From assembly GCA_016178705.1 (NCBI GenBank), contig JACOST010000015.1, positions 62,001 through 126,000 on the forward strand: a DNA stretch of 64,000 nt, written 5' to 3'. This stretch comes from Deltaproteobacteria bacterium. GTDB lineage: Bacteria > Desulfobacterota > Binatia > HRBIN30 > JACQVA1. Position 1 is the stretch's first letter; the number at the start of each line of letters is the position of its first letter. Positions 51,009 to 59,411 of this stretch are shown piece after piece. A program made the translations under genes and the position numbers. The notes under the pieces are model-generated. The model did not search any database. It worked only from the letters and a program-made list of their open reading frames with translations, and was not told where the DNA came from.

Positions 51009-51448
51009 CGTCCTGCCTCCACCGGCCGGAAGCGGACGATCACGATGTCGCTGCCCCCGTCTTCGCGTAACGTGTTGAGTTCGGCCTCCAGCGTTTGCCC
51101 GATGCGGAACTCGCCTTGCTTGCCGGCGAGTGGCAACTGCACGCGCGGCCCTTCGGGCAGATCGACTTGGCCAACGCCGTAGCCTTCCGCGTGTTCGAGA
51201 TTGCTCGAACCAAACAGCGGCAGGTGGACGAAGGTGTAGCTATACAATGTCCCGCGCGGCCCCAGCTCCACATCGCTCGTCTTCTCCGAGAGACATTCGG
51301 GGCGCGCGCAAATCGCCCGGCGCGGAAAGTAATGCTCACCGCAGTCCTGGCACTTGGTGCCGAGCAACTTCGGTGGCAGGCCAGGATCGTCGGGGATCGT
51401 GAAGTAGCCGGGTTTGATCGGCACCCGCGGCCGCGTCGCAGTGGTCAT
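51005..51448 (-). CDS. DUF35 OB-fold/zinc-ribbon protein
   Basis: A 147-residue protein with an N-terminal rubredoxin-like zinc ribbon (CQDCGEHYFP, CARPEC) and an OB-fold that carries VELGPRGTLYSYTFVHLP. DUF35 proteins dock to SCPx/Ltp-type thiolases and aldolases and may hold acyl-CoA. It overlaps the thiolase-like gene by ATGA, the classic pairing, and the two almost surely form a complex. A palindromic motif at 51471-51483 lies 23 bp upstream. Confidence 0.92.
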   Translation of the reverse strand: MTTATRPRVPIKPGYFTIPDDPGLPPKLLGTKCQDCGEHYFPRRAICARPECLSEKTSDVELGPRGTLYSYTFVHLPLFGSSNLEHAEGYGVGQVDLPEGPRVQLPLAGKQGEFRIGQTLEAELNTLREDGGSDIVIVRFRPVEAGR

Positions 51449-51470
51449 GGCGGCTTGAGGTATCCCAATG

Positions 51471-51483
51471 AACGTTTGTTAGT
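51471..51483. promoter_or_regulatory. Candidate operator upstream of the DUF35-thiolase operon
   Basis: On the minus strand the site reads ACTAACAAACGTT, matching 10 of 13 positions of the site at 37565-37577. Two lipid-type gene runs may share a repressor of the TetR kind; no tetR-like gene lies in the window. Confidence 0.35.
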
Positions 51484-51545
51484 CAAGTAAGGCGACGCTG
51501 CGCTGCTGTGAAGAGCAGCTGGCCGGCTCACGCTCGTGTTGGGTC

Positions 51546-52307
51546 CTAATTCGCTCGCGAGCGGATCGTGAGGTGGTGTACGCTGGCCGGGTCGGGTTGT
51601 GAGAGTTGGAAGACAACGGCGCGTGCGACCGCGTCGGGTTGCAGCGTCGGTGTCTTCGGGTTGAGCAACCCGAGTTCCTTCCAGCGCGTGATGGCGGCGG
51701 GCAGGATCGCCCTGTCGAAGTTCGATGCGAAGTCGGTGCCGCCGACATTGTGGATCTCGATCGTCATCACCCGCACGCCGCGCTCGGCGACTTCGGCGCG
51801 GAGGCCGTCGGACAGCGTGTGGATCGCGGCTTTGGACGCAGCGTAGACCGCGAGATAGGGCCACGCTTCGTGCGCGGAGGCCGAGGTCATGTTGAGAATG
51901 TCGCCGTGGCCGCATGGCAGCATGTGGCGCAGCGCCGCGCGGCAGGCGACGAGCGTTCCAAGCACGTTGGTTTCGAATATCGCGCGCCACTCGTCGGTGC
52001 GGCCCTCGGCGATCGCGCGCACGGTGCCGATGGCGGCGTTGTTGACGAGCGCGTCGAGTCGGCCGAAGCGTTCGACCGCAGTGGTGACGAGCCGTTCGAC
52101 CTGGGCTTCGTCGCGCATGTCAGTGGCGACGAACTCGGCGCTGCCGCCGCCGGTGCGAATCGCGGCGCACACCTCCGCCAGCCGCTCGGCGCGGCGCGCG
52201 CCGAGGACGACCTTCATTCCTTCAGCGGCCAATGCGCGTGCAGTTACCGCGCCGATCCCAGCCGATGCGCCCGTAACGACTGCAACCTTGCCTTCTAGTG
52301 CCGCCAT
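51546..52307 (-). CDS. Short-chain dehydrogenase/reductase
   Basis: A 253-residue classical SDR: TGASAGIGAV for the cofactor, NNAAIG as the NNAG variant, catalytic Ser in NMTSASAHE and YAASK. The sequence VLGARRAERL after the second strand suggests NADP(H). The start at 52307 is chosen because GAGGAG is 5 bases upstream of it; the ATG one codon earlier is too close. It is downstream of a VOC gene and upstream of the DUF35-thiolase pair on the same strand, but a ~100-bp gap separates it from that operon. Substrate unknown. Confidence 0.92.
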   Translation of the reverse strand: MAALEGKVAVVTGASAGIGAVTARALAAEGMKVVLGARRAERLAEVCAAIRTGGGSAEFVATDMRDEAQVERLVTTAVERFGRLDALVNNAAIGTVRAIAEGRTDEWRAIFETNVLGTLVACRAALRHMLPCGHGDILNMTSASAHEAWPYLAVYAASKAAIHTLSDGLRAEVAERGVRVMTIEIHNVGGTDFASNFDRAILPAAITRWKELGLLNPKTPTLQPDAVARAVVFQLSQPDPASVHHLTIRSRAN

Positions 52308-52324
52308 CATCTCCTCCTCGCGAC

Positions 52325-52696
52325 TCAAGGAATCAGCGCACGCTGAATGAACTCGACGCGGTTGCCGAACGGATCGCGGAACTCGAACCGCGTGTAGCCC
52401 GGGATCGGGATGCCATCGAGGGTCGTGGTGCCGTGTTGTTCGAGGCGTGCGCGCCAGCTGGCGAGAGCGCTGACCTCGTACGCGACGTGCGATTTGGTGG
52501 CGGTGCGATCTACGCCATCTTCCGTGCCGACGTGGACCTGGCTGTCGCCAACTTGCAACCACAAGCCGCCGCGGCCGCGCAGCTCTTCCGGCTTCTCGAC
52601 TTCGCGCAGACCGAGCACTCCGCAGTAGAACTGACGCGCCTGATCCTCGGAACCCTGCGGGATGGAGATTTGAGCATGATGCAGTCGGAGGATCAC
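52325..52696 (-). CDS. VOC (glyoxalase) family protein
   Basis: A 123-residue single VOC domain with LRLHHAQISIPQGSEDQARQFYCGVLGLREV, HVAYEV in the middle and FRDPFGNRVEFIQRA at the end, giving the usual His/Glu metal pattern. GTG at 52696 is the start. It precedes the SDR gene by 17 bp, so the two are likely co-transcribed. It is distinct from the VOC protein at 44877-45248. Possible substrates are small keto or hydroxy compounds; none can be named. Confidence 0.87.
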   Translation of the reverse strand: MILRLHHAQISIPQGSEDQARQFYCGVLGLREVEKPEELRGRGGLWLQVGDSQVHVGTEDGVDRTATKSHVAYEVSALASWRARLEQHGTTTLDGIPIPGYTRFEFRDPFGNRVEFIQRALIP

Positions 52697-52929
52697 GGTC
52701 AGCTACCTTCTCACGGGCAGGCTCGTTTTGCCACGAGCGGACTCGGCACATCCAGACCTGTGGCGATGGGACGGCGCGGTTGTGTGGGCTGGAGGCTACA
52801 CACTCCGCGGCGAAACCGCGAGCCAGCGAGGAATTGATTTGGATCACCTCCCCCCTTTGTTAGTGATGTGAGCGAGAGTATGATTGCCTCCGTCAACTTG
52901 CTCAGCTTGCAACTACGTGAGGACGTTGC

Positions 52930-53604
52930 GTGTCCACCGGAGTGACAACCGATCCGATTACAGTCTTGGTGGCGGACGATCATGCGATTGTCCGAGAAGG
53001 CATCGTCTCGCTGTTAGGCGCCGAGCCCGACCTGCTGGTGGTGGGGGAGGCTGCCGATGGGAAGGAGGCGGTGCAGACGGCGGAGCGGCTGCATCCACAA
53101 GTGGCGGTGCTGGATGTCTCGATGCCGCGGCTCAACGGCTTGACCGCCGCGTATCAGATACGCCGCGCGCTGCCCGACACTGCCATCATCGTGCTGACGG
53201 TTTACAACGACCAAGCGTACGTGACGCAAGCCCTCGGCGCCGGCGTGCGCGGCTATGTCCTCAAGCAGGCGGTGGCGCCCGAACTCGCGCAAGCGATCCG
53301 TGCGGTGCATCGCGGCGAGGTGTACCTCAGCGCCGAGATTGCGAACCTGACGCCGTGGTATTGCAAAGACGCGCGCTCAACCGGCAACGATCAGGACGGA
53401 CCTTTTGATGATCTGACCGTGCGCGAAGTCGAGGTGCTGCAACTGATCGCCGAGGGGCTGAGCAACAAGGAGGTCGCGCAAGAACTCCAGGTCAGTGTGA
53501 AGACCATCGAAACCCACCGCACCCGGCTCATGAGCAAGCTCGACATCCACGATACGGCAGGGTTGGTGCGCTACGCGATTCGGAAAAAGATCGTGCAACC
53601 CTGA
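52930..53604 (+). CDS. NarL/FixJ-type response regulator
   Basis: A 224-residue response regulator. The receiver domain has the acidic pair in VLVADDHAIVREG, the phospho-acceptor Asp in VAVLDVSMPRLNG, the Thr in IVLTVYND and the Lys in GYVLKQAV, all as in active receivers. A C-terminal LuxR HTH follows (LTVREVEVLQLIAEGLSNKEVA, VKTIETHRTRL). No histidine kinase gene is in the window, so it is an orphan here. It is convergent with the double-HTH gene set. The start is GTG at 52930. Confidence 0.93.
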   Translation: MSTGVTTDPITVLVADDHAIVREGIVSLLGAEPDLLVVGEAADGKEAVQTAERLHPQVAVLDVSMPRLNGLTAAYQIRRALPDTAIIVLTVYNDQAYVTQALGAGVRGYVLKQAVAPELAQAIRAVHRGEVYLSAEIANLTPWYCKDARSTGNDQDGPFDDLTVREVEVLQLIAEGLSNKEVAQELQVSVKTIETHRTRLMSKLDIHDTAGLVRYAIRKKIVQP

Positions 53605-53617
53605 GTGACGCTGCGGA

Positions 53618-53761
53618 TCAGGGCGCGCTCAGCCACAACCACAGCGCGCTTCCCAGGCCGACCCACAACAACACGCTCACTCCCAGCCCGCTCACAAAGC
53701 CCAGCAGCGGCAGGCTGGAGCGCTCAGGCGCGACTATCCACGTGTCGCCGCGAAGGTGCAT
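53618..53761 (-). CDS. 47-residue small membrane protein coupled to the double-HTH gene
   Basis: A very short frame of 47 residues. After MHLRGDTWIVAPERSS comes one long hydrophobic segment, PLLGFVSGLGVSVLLWVGLG followed by SALWLWL, which should span the membrane once. Its ATG overlaps the stop of the 54534-53761 gene as TGATG, a hallmark of translational coupling. Its codon use is like its neighbours' and it stops 13 bases before the convergent response regulator gene. Function unknown; a membrane partner for the DNA-binding protein is a reasonable guess. Confidence 0.6.
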   Translation of the reverse strand: MHLRGDTWIVAPERSSLPLLGFVSGLGVSVLLWVGLGSALWLWLSAP

Positions 53762-54534
53762 CACCGCCGTTGGGCCGGGGTGTAGTGGGGTCGTGCGGCG
53801 CCGGAATATGACGCGAGCGCGTGGTCCATGTTGGTCCCTTCGGTCGCCGATCCACTCAATCCGGCCACCCCTGCGGTGAGGAAGTGATCGAGCCAGCGAC
53901 GGATGCTTCCCTTGCCGAGGTGGAAGGCGTGGGCGACGGCGCTGATGCTGGCACCATCGGCGATGGCCAACACCGCACGGGCGCGTCGTGCCTGGTCGAT
54001 ACGGGGATGGCGCACGAGTTCGACCAGTTGGTGGCGGACCTCCGGTGAGATTGGCACTCCTTCCTTGCCCCGGCGCCAGAACTCCCGCGGGTGTTCGCTG
54101 ATGGCGAGCAGCTGACGTAACCGTTCCACACTGATGCTGGCGACGACGCGCTCGTGGACGAGATGATCGCGCAGCTTGTAGAGTGACCACGCGTTGAATG
54201 GTTCACCGAGCATCGCGGGCGAGGTATCCGCGCGGCGGTTGATCTCTGCGCGCGCGGCCGCGTCAAACACCACGTTCTTCGGTTTGCCGGCATTGCCGTG
54301 CCGCAGCCCCGCGAGGCCCTCGATGCGATACCTATTCAGCCAGCGGCGAACGCTGTCGCGATGCAAGCCTACGCTGCGGGCGATCGCGCTCAGCGGCAGG
54401 CCGTCGGCGCGGGCAACAATGATCCGTGCGCGGCGTGCGATTCCGCGCGGACCGTCCGCCGCGACGCGCTCGACTTCGGTGCGCGCTTCGGGAGTAAGTT
54501 CAAGACGACGAGCCGCATTTTTTCGGTAGTCCAT
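53761..54534 (-). CDS. Double helix-turn-helix protein, IS630-type HTH without DDE domain
   Basis: A 257-residue protein with two copies of the IS630-type (HTH_29/32, homeodomain-like) DNA-binding domain: RRARIIVARADGLPLSAIA...VRRWLNRYRIEGLAGL (residues ~30-80) and RRARAVLAIADGASISAVA...IRRWLDHFLTAGVAGL (~190-240). Between them lies a helix-rich linker (WSLYKLRDHLVHERV). An IS630 transposase would continue with a DDE catalytic domain, which is absent, and the frame is intact, so this looks like a domesticated DNA-binding regulator. It is coupled (TGATG) to a 47-residue membrane protein. Start ATG at 54534; 54543 is an alternative. Confidence 0.7.
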   Translation of the reverse strand: MDYRKNAARRLELTPEARTEVERVAADGPRGIARRARIIVARADGLPLSAIARSVGLHRDSVRRWLNRYRIEGLAGLRHGNAGKPKNVVFDAAARAEINRRADTSPAMLGEPFNAWSLYKLRDHLVHERVVASISVERLRQLLAISEHPREFWRRGKEGVPISPEVRHQLVELVRHPRIDQARRARAVLAIADGASISAVAHAFHLGKGSIRRWLDHFLTAGVAGLSGSATEGTNMDHALASYSGAARPHYTPAQRR

Positions 54535-54660
54535 GAGACGCATGCTGCCACATTTGGTGTGCGGCAATACTCAGGTGACAACCGGACAAAGCCCGAGAGA
54601 TACGCCCTACAACCGCAACGAATCGGCGCCCCGGTGTGATCGCGCGTACGGCTCTCGGCA

Positions 54661-56904
54661 TCATTCGGGGCAGATGCCGGTGCCGGGTTTGGTGGCGGTG
54701 AGTTCCAACATCACGATGCCATTGTGGCGCAGCCGCAGCGGTTGACACCGCAGTGGGGTCGGGCACGCCTGTCCACTGAGGTTGCGCGAATCGAACCGGA
54801 CCGCGCCGCTGGTGGCGCCGTCGGCGCGCGCCAGCACCACGAGCGTCGCGATCTGGTGCGTGCCCGCAAAAAGCTGGTACGGCCCGGCCGGAAGCCCGCT
54901 GGCCGTCGCCCGGAACTGCTCCGCGCCGTTGGCGCTGCGATAAGTAACCGCTCCGCTCGCGCCGCGCGCGCGGCCAGGGTTGTCGAAGCGGGCGCGCATG
55001 TGAACCCGCGGCGGGGCCTGAAACGGAAAGTCACCGCGGAACAGCACACGGGCGCTGATGTCGATCAAGGTCACCTGGTGCCCGCGGGGATCAACGCCGT
55101 TGAGCGGCGCGTGCGCGCGACCACTCGCTCCGACCGCGAACTCGATCACCGGATCGTCGTCGATGGCAAGCCGGTACAGCCCAGGACTCAGTCCGCGCAC
55201 CGCAACGGTACCGCGAGTCTGACTGCAGCGGGCACTGAGGGTGACACGCACGGTGCCGGAGGTCGCTGCCGGCTCTGGATAGAGGTAGCTCATGATGCTG
55301 CTGCCACCAACGACGGAGTGCGCTGTCGCTGGTGTGGCGAGCGATTGTGCGAGTGTCCAGGCGTCAGGAACGCCCCAGCCGGTTGGGAAGTCCCAGCCCG
55401 CGCCCGCGGTGTAGTGCCCGTTGCTGCCGGCAACAATGTCGGTGAAGGGGACGGTTGCGGCAGTTGGTTGCAGCGCCGCATCGCACAGCGCGGCACCGGC
55501 GGCGCCGATCGTGGGTTGCGTGTGCTGGCCGCGATACTGATTGATGAGCGCGAGCAACGCGGCCCAGATCGGCGTCCCAAGACTGGTCCCGCCGTACGCC
55601 CACCAGGTGCCGTTGTTGACGACGTAGTAACCGGTGGCCGGATCCGCGTTGAGCGCAACATCGGCCGACTGCCGCCAGCCGCTCAATCCGGTTTGCCACG
55701 TCGGCTGTTGCCACAGAGTGCTGGTGCCGCCACCGCTGCCCTGCCACGCTTGCTCGCCGACGCGGTAGCCCCTGTCGTCCACCGCGAGTGTGGTGCCGCC
55801 GATTGCAGTGACGAGCGGATCGGATGCCGGATAGTTCACCCCGAGCACATCCGGACCGCAGTCAAAGGCGCCGCTGTCGCCTGAGGCGGCGACGACGCTG
55901 ATGCCCAACGCAGCCGCCTTCTCGAAGATTGCGTGACTCTGATCGAGATACGCTCGCGGCATAGTGCGCTCGCACAGACCCCAACTGATGGTCATCACCG
56001 CGGCGCGATTCTCGCTGACGATGCGGTCGTAGACGCTGGTGAAGGTGGAGACGTAGCTATCGGCGCCCACGTAGGCGAGCACGCGCGCACCGGGGGCCAT
56101 GGCGCCGGCCCACTCGATGTCGAGCGTCGTTTCATCGATCGTGCGTGTGGCGGTGCCGCCGACCGGGATCACCTCGAGCAGGTCGGGCCGTCGCTCGATG
56201 CCGAGCGTGCGCCAGAACTCGCGGACATCGCTGAGCTGAAATCCGAACGCGGTCGCCACCGCGATGGTGGTGGCCCGACTGCCGTCGCCGCGCAGTCCGG
56301 CATCGTAGAACGGCGTCAGGTTATACGCCTGCGCGATTGCGCCGGGAGTGAAGGGCAAGCTCTCTTGCGATGGGATCCGCGGCCCGGTGTTGTTGGCGCG
56401 CAGCTGCGTCCGGTTCTCGGGGCTCTGAACGCTGGTGACGGTTGCGGCGAGGTACGCCGGCAGTGTTGGTTCGCGATCCGGCGCGTAGACGATGTGACCG
56501 CTGTCTTCATGCTTGATCACGCTCACGGCGAAGGTGCGCTCCACAGCGTCGATGGTGCCGTGGGCGTTGATCAAAAATCCGGAGGGGCTCACGTCGCTGA
56601 CGCTGAGACCCTGTTCGGTGAGATGCGAGACGATGGCCGCCACGTCGTCGTACGCCGGACCGAACCGCTCATCGAATTCGGCGGTACTGAGGTATTGGCG
56701 GTAGTGTGGCGAGTCTGGGTCGTGCAGTTGCAGCAGCAGTTGGGCGAGTTCCTGCCGATGGCGCACGCGGGGACCGACCACGACGGCGAGATCGGGCGCG
56801 GGAGCGCTCCGCAGCTGGGGATCACGCGCGAATGCGGCGACGGTGGTCGTGGCGATGGCGAAGGCCAGCGCGCTGGCTGCTACAACAAGGATACGGGTGG
56901 TCAC
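54661..56904 (-). CDS. Sedolisin (S53) family serine-carboxyl peptidase, secreted
   Basis: A 747-residue secreted protease. Signal peptide at the start (VVAASALAFAIATTTVAAFA), then a pro-kumamolisin activation domain (SPHYRQYLSTAEFDERFGP), then the S53 catalytic domain. Visible residues: Glu and Asp in DETTLDIEWAGAMAP, oxyanion Asp in VVAASGDSGAFDCG, nucleophile Ser in GGTSLGTPIWAAL, and a C-terminal calcium loop (FTDIVAGSNGHYTAGAGWD). It is followed by a ~200-residue C-terminal beta-rich extension not typical for the minimal family. It probably works at acidic pH outside the cell. Start is GTG at 56904 or TTG one codon earlier. Confidence 0.93.
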   Translation of the reverse strand: MTTRILVVAASALAFAIATTTVAAFARDPQLRSAPAPDLAVVVGPRVRHRQELAQLLLQLHDPDSPHYRQYLSTAEFDERFGPAYDDVAAIVSHLTEQGLSVSDVSPSGFLINAHGTIDAVERTFAVSVIKHEDSGHIVYAPDREPTLPAYLAATVTSVQSPENRTQLRANNTGPRIPSQESLPFTPGAIAQAYNLTPFYDAGLRGDGSRATTIAVATAFGFQLSDVREFWRTLGIERRPDLLEVIPVGGTATRTIDETTLDIEWAGAMAPGARVLAYVGADSYVSTFTSVYDRIVSENRAAVMTISWGLCERTMPRAYLDQSHAIFEKAAALGISVVAASGDSGAFDCGPDVLGVNYPASDPLVTAIGGTTLAVDDRGYRVGEQAWQGSGGGTSTLWQQPTWQTGLSGWRQSADVALNADPATGYYVVNNGTWWAYGGTSLGTPIWAALLALINQYRGQHTQPTIGAAGAALCDAALQPTAATVPFTDIVAGSNGHYTAGAGWDFPTGWGVPDAWTLAQSLATPATAHSVVGGSSIMSYLYPEPAATSGTVRVTLSARCSQTRGTVAVRGLSPGLYRLAIDDDPVIEFAVGASGRAHAPLNGVDPRGHQVTLIDISARVLFRGDFPFQAPPRVHMRARFDNPGRARGASGAVTYRSANGAEQFRATASGLPAGPYQLFAGTHQIATLVVLARADGATSGAVRFDSRNLSGQACPTPLRCQPLRLRHNGIVMLELTATKPGTGICPE

Positions 56905-57217
56905 CAATGCTCGCTTGCACGGCGGTCATTGCGCAACTCTTCCTTCGCAGGGGGCCTCCGCTTCGGGGATCGCAGCCGAGTCCGGGAGCCTGACTCAGCG
57001 TAGAGCAGCACATATACCACAACGAGAAAGCGCTCGGGCCAACTCGCAGCCGCTCGGGTGCGGTCACCCCCATGTCATCAAAGCAACGAACGGGGCGAGG
57101 GCATCGCGGTAGTGCCGATTCCCCGCGTTACCGGCGTTGCGCGCGGTTGTGGCCCGGCTACGTTTGACGCATCATGGGCCTCGCACTTTCGGTCCCTCAT
57201 TTGGTGTGCGAAGCCAC
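56905..57217. other. Divergent intergenic region
   Basis: The 313-base gap between the peptidase (minus) and the phosphatase (plus) genes has no convincing gene, RNA or repeat. Promoters for both must lie here, but no clear -35/-10 pair stands out. Confidence 0.5.
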
Positions 57218-57730
57218 ATGCCCTACCGACTCTCTGATCCTTCAGTGCCGCCGACGCGTGATCGCCGACCGGATCTCGACGAGGTGTGGCCGAATCTGTT
57301 GATTGGGGAATTCCTGCGTCCGGAGGACATCGCGTGGCTGGGTCGCGAACATCGCGTCAGCACGGTGTTCAGTCTGCAAGACGCAGACGATCTCGCGGCT
57401 ACTGGTCTCGACATCGACATTCTACAGCGCGCCTATGCCGCGGCTGGCCTGCGCTTTGAGCGGGTGCCGGTGCCGGACTACGAGCCGAGTCGCATGCTCG
57501 CGGTGCTGGATCGATTGCTGACCCAGTTGGCCGGTTCACTGGGTGGCGGCGAGCGCGTCTACCTCCACTGCAATGCCGGGATGAATCGCGCGCCGACGGT
57601 GGCGATTGCGTATCTGCACACGAACCATGGGTACAGCTTGCGCGCGGCCTGCGATCTCGTCAGAGCGCGCCGCACCTGCGCGCCGTACCTGCAACTGCTG
57701 CAGACGCACTTTGGTAAAGGCTCGCGCTGA
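57218..57730 (+). CDS. Dual-specificity protein phosphatase-like
   Basis: A 170-residue DSP-type phosphatase. The catalytic loop is VYLHCNAGMNRAP (HCxxGxxR), with the general acid Asp in PVPDYEPS upstream by about 40 residues and a family-like start EVWPNLLIGEF. All key residues are present, so a phospho-Tyr/Ser or sugar phosphate substrate is possible. Bacterial members act in signalling or on glucans. The start at 57218 (MPYRLSD) is chosen as the family-like N-terminus; a longer form has no support. It is monocistronic, 107 bp before tRNA-Leu. Confidence 0.88.
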   Translation: MPYRLSDPSVPPTRDRRPDLDEVWPNLLIGEFLRPEDIAWLGREHRVSTVFSLQDADDLAATGLDIDILQRAYAAAGLRFERVPVPDYEPSRMLAVLDRLLTQLAGSLGGGERVYLHCNAGMNRAPTVAIAYLHTNHGYSLRAACDLVRARRTCAPYLQLLQTHFGKGSR

Positions 57731-57837
57731 CTCGGCGTGCCAGCGATCGCGCGGGGCAACTTGAGCGCAACTTGCTAGAAGGGCCGGCGGCCTGCTACCT
57801 CATCGCTCGCTGTGACTGTTGGTGGGCGCACGCGATC

Positions 57838-57917
57838 GCGAGAGTGGCGGAACTGGCAGACGCGCTGGACTTAGGATCCAGTGGGCAACCGTGGGGGTTC
57901 GAGTCCCCCCTCTCGCA
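57838..57917 (+). tRNA. tRNA-Leu (anticodon UAG)
   Basis: Acceptor GCGAGAG (57838-57844) pairs with CTCTCGC (57910-57916), discriminator A at 57917. The anticodon stem CTGGA/TCCAG encloses loop CTTAGGA with anticodon TAG, reading CUA and related Leu codons. The T-loop GGTTCGAGTCC is standard and a variable arm of the class II type is present. The CCA end is not encoded. No integrase gene is next to it. Confidence 0.93.
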
Positions 57918-57955
57918 TTTCTGTCCTCACGTATACCCGCGCCTCTTTCCCGGAT

Positions 57956-57986
57956 TGTCCCCCACCGGAGCGTAAAGCGGGGGACA
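57956..57986 (+). terminator. Hairpin downstream of tRNA-Leu
   Basis: TGTCCCCC (57956-57963) pairs with GGGGGACA (57979-57986) around a 15-base loop, 38 bases past the tRNA. A short TTT follows. It may end tRNA transcription or be a small palindromic repeat. Confidence 0.45.
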
Positions 57987-58128
57987 TTTCCACGCGATTG
58001 CGGAATCGAAAGGACGCGACTGTGAGGCTCGATCATAGCGACCAGCTGCTTAGTCGCGATTGCGTGTCGTCAGACGTTCCGGAGGACGACGCCCGCGAAA
58101 AGCTCGGCATCCGCTCGCGCGCGTTCGC

Positions 58129-58719
58129 ATGATCGCCGAGTACCTCCAGCGTCTCGCGTGGGACCCGACCGCCCCAGTGCCCGCGGGGTGGCCGCACGGG
58201 TGGTGGGGAGTGCTCTTGCTCTTTTGCATTCCGGGCGGCTTGGGCATCCCGCCTGGCGTGCTGCTCGGCAACCACAGCGGTCTCGGCCCGATCGTCATGA
58301 GCGTCCTCTACTTCGCCTCGGACATCGTGCTGGCGTGTGTGTTCGAGCCGCTGCTCGTCATCCTGGCGGCACTGGCGGATCGCCTGTCGTTCGTGAGTCG
58401 CGCGGGCAAAGCGGTTCTCGCCATGATCACGCGAACGATGCCGGCGGGCAGCGCGTCGGCGCCGCTCGGAATCGCGCTCACCGCGTTCGGGGCCGGGCTC
58501 CCGTTCGGCCGCGCGCTCGCGGCCGCAGCCGGCTTTGGTCTGGTGTCGAGCTGGCTCTTCACCATCGCCGGCGACATGGCGTACTTCGGGCTCGGCATGG
58601 CCTCGACGCTGTGGTTCGATGACCTCCTCGGCGACCCGCGGATGGCGGCGTTGGCGGGACTCGCTGTCATGTTCGTCGTCCCGTCGATGATCCGCCGCTG
58701 GCAGCGGCGCGCGCGCTAG
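58129..58719 (+). CDS. Polytopic membrane protein of unknown function
   Basis: A 196-residue membrane protein with about five hydrophobic helices (GWWGVLLLFCIPGGLGIPPG, SVLYFASDIVLACVFEPLLV, GIALTAFGAG, AAAAGFGLVSSWLFTIAGDM, LAGLAVMFVVPS). No catalytic motif is evident. The start at 58129 (MIAEYLQRL) has no strong ribosome-binding site, but the upstream extension is Arg-rich and unlikely. It lies alone between tRNA-Leu and a Cys-rich secreted protein. A transporter or a membrane-stress protein is possible; no family is recognised. Confidence 0.6.
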   Translation: MIAEYLQRLAWDPTAPVPAGWPHGWWGVLLLFCIPGGLGIPPGVLLGNHSGLGPIVMSVLYFASDIVLACVFEPLLVILAALADRLSFVSRAGKAVLAMITRTMPAGSASAPLGIALTAFGAGLPFGRALAAAAGFGLVSSWLFTIAGDMAYFGLGMASTLWFDDLLGDPRMAALAGLAVMFVVPSMIRRWQRRAR

Positions 58720-58726
58720 GCGCTCT

Positions 58727-59080
58727 CTAGTCGTCGCCTGCGTCGGAGACCACAGTGCAGACTGGATACCCCGTGGCATTCGGCGGATTGAGGACGCCGT
58801 TCAACGCACAGGAAACCACGGCTCCGTGAGCACTGCAGGTGTCGGGAGCGTAGACGGTGTACGTGTCGTACAAGATGATCGATGTTCCCGCGGCGATCTG
58901 CGTTCCCCAGGCGGTGACACAGACAGGTGGGGGATTGTTGACGCAGGCACAGGTGCTTCGGTATCCACCTCCGCGGCCGCTGCCTCCGTGACACACCGCG
59001 TGTTGACCCGGAGGGCAAGTGATCGCCCCAGCCGGAGTCCCTAACAGCAAGATTCCCAACAACACCAACGTCGTCTTCAT
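58727..59080 (-). CDS. Small secreted Cys-rich protein
   Basis: A 117-residue exported protein with a clean signal peptide (TLVLLGILLLGTPAGA). The mature part has about nine Cys (CPPGQHAVCHGG, RSTCACVNN, PPVCVTAWG, CSAHGAVVSCA, YPVC) and so is probably held by disulfides. The glycine-rich SGRGGGYRSTCAC segment resembles short secreted Cys-rich proteins found in related genomes, but no family is named. AAGGAGAGG precedes the ATG at 59080. Convergent with the membrane protein gene. Confidence 0.68.
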   Translation of the reverse strand: MKTTLVLLGILLLGTPAGAITCPPGQHAVCHGGSGRGGGYRSTCACVNNPPPVCVTAWGTQIAAGTSIILYDTYTVYAPDTCSAHGAVVSCALNGVLNPPNATGYPVCTVVSDAGDD

Positions 59081-59411
59081 TGTCTTCCTCTCCTTTCCTT
59101 CGTGCAATGGCCGAGTTCACAGAGAGGGATGCAAAGGTTCCTCGGAATATTGCATGAGTCTCTCACGGCGGCGGCGCGCCAGAGTGGCGCGCGACGGTTG
59201 ATGCTGAAAACTCTCGGGCGCAGCCTACGCGCCAACTCTCCCAGCCGACGCGGCACGCACGACATACGCGCCACAGTGATCTATGCGTCGCACTCCGCTC
59301 GCGACACGCGTCACCCTGACGACCTCACACCTGCGCTGTTATCAGCCGCATGCGACAATGCTTTCCTTGAATCACTCCTGCGCGTGTGGTTAACGAATTC
59401 CTGGAGATCAT
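59081..59411. other. Intergenic region upstream of tig
   Basis: The 331-base gap holds no convincing gene. It must carry the promoter of the tig-clpP-clpX-lon cluster. A ribosome-binding GGAG is placed 5 bases before the GTG start of tig, but I see no clear promoter elements or CIRCE-type heat-shock operator. Confidence 0.5.

Noticed and set aside
52857-52866. Third copy of the ACTAAC operator motif
   Set aside because: Only the left half (ACTAACAAAG on the minus strand) matches; the GTT half is missing, so I treat it as chance.
53761-54534. IS630 family transposase
   Set aside because: Only the HTH domains are present, twice, with no DDE domain and no flanking inverted repeats seen, so I describe it as a DNA-binding protein.
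57838-58128. Integrated element at tRNA-Leu
   Set aside because: No integrase and no repeat of the tRNA 3' end is seen downstream, so there is no sign of an attachment site.
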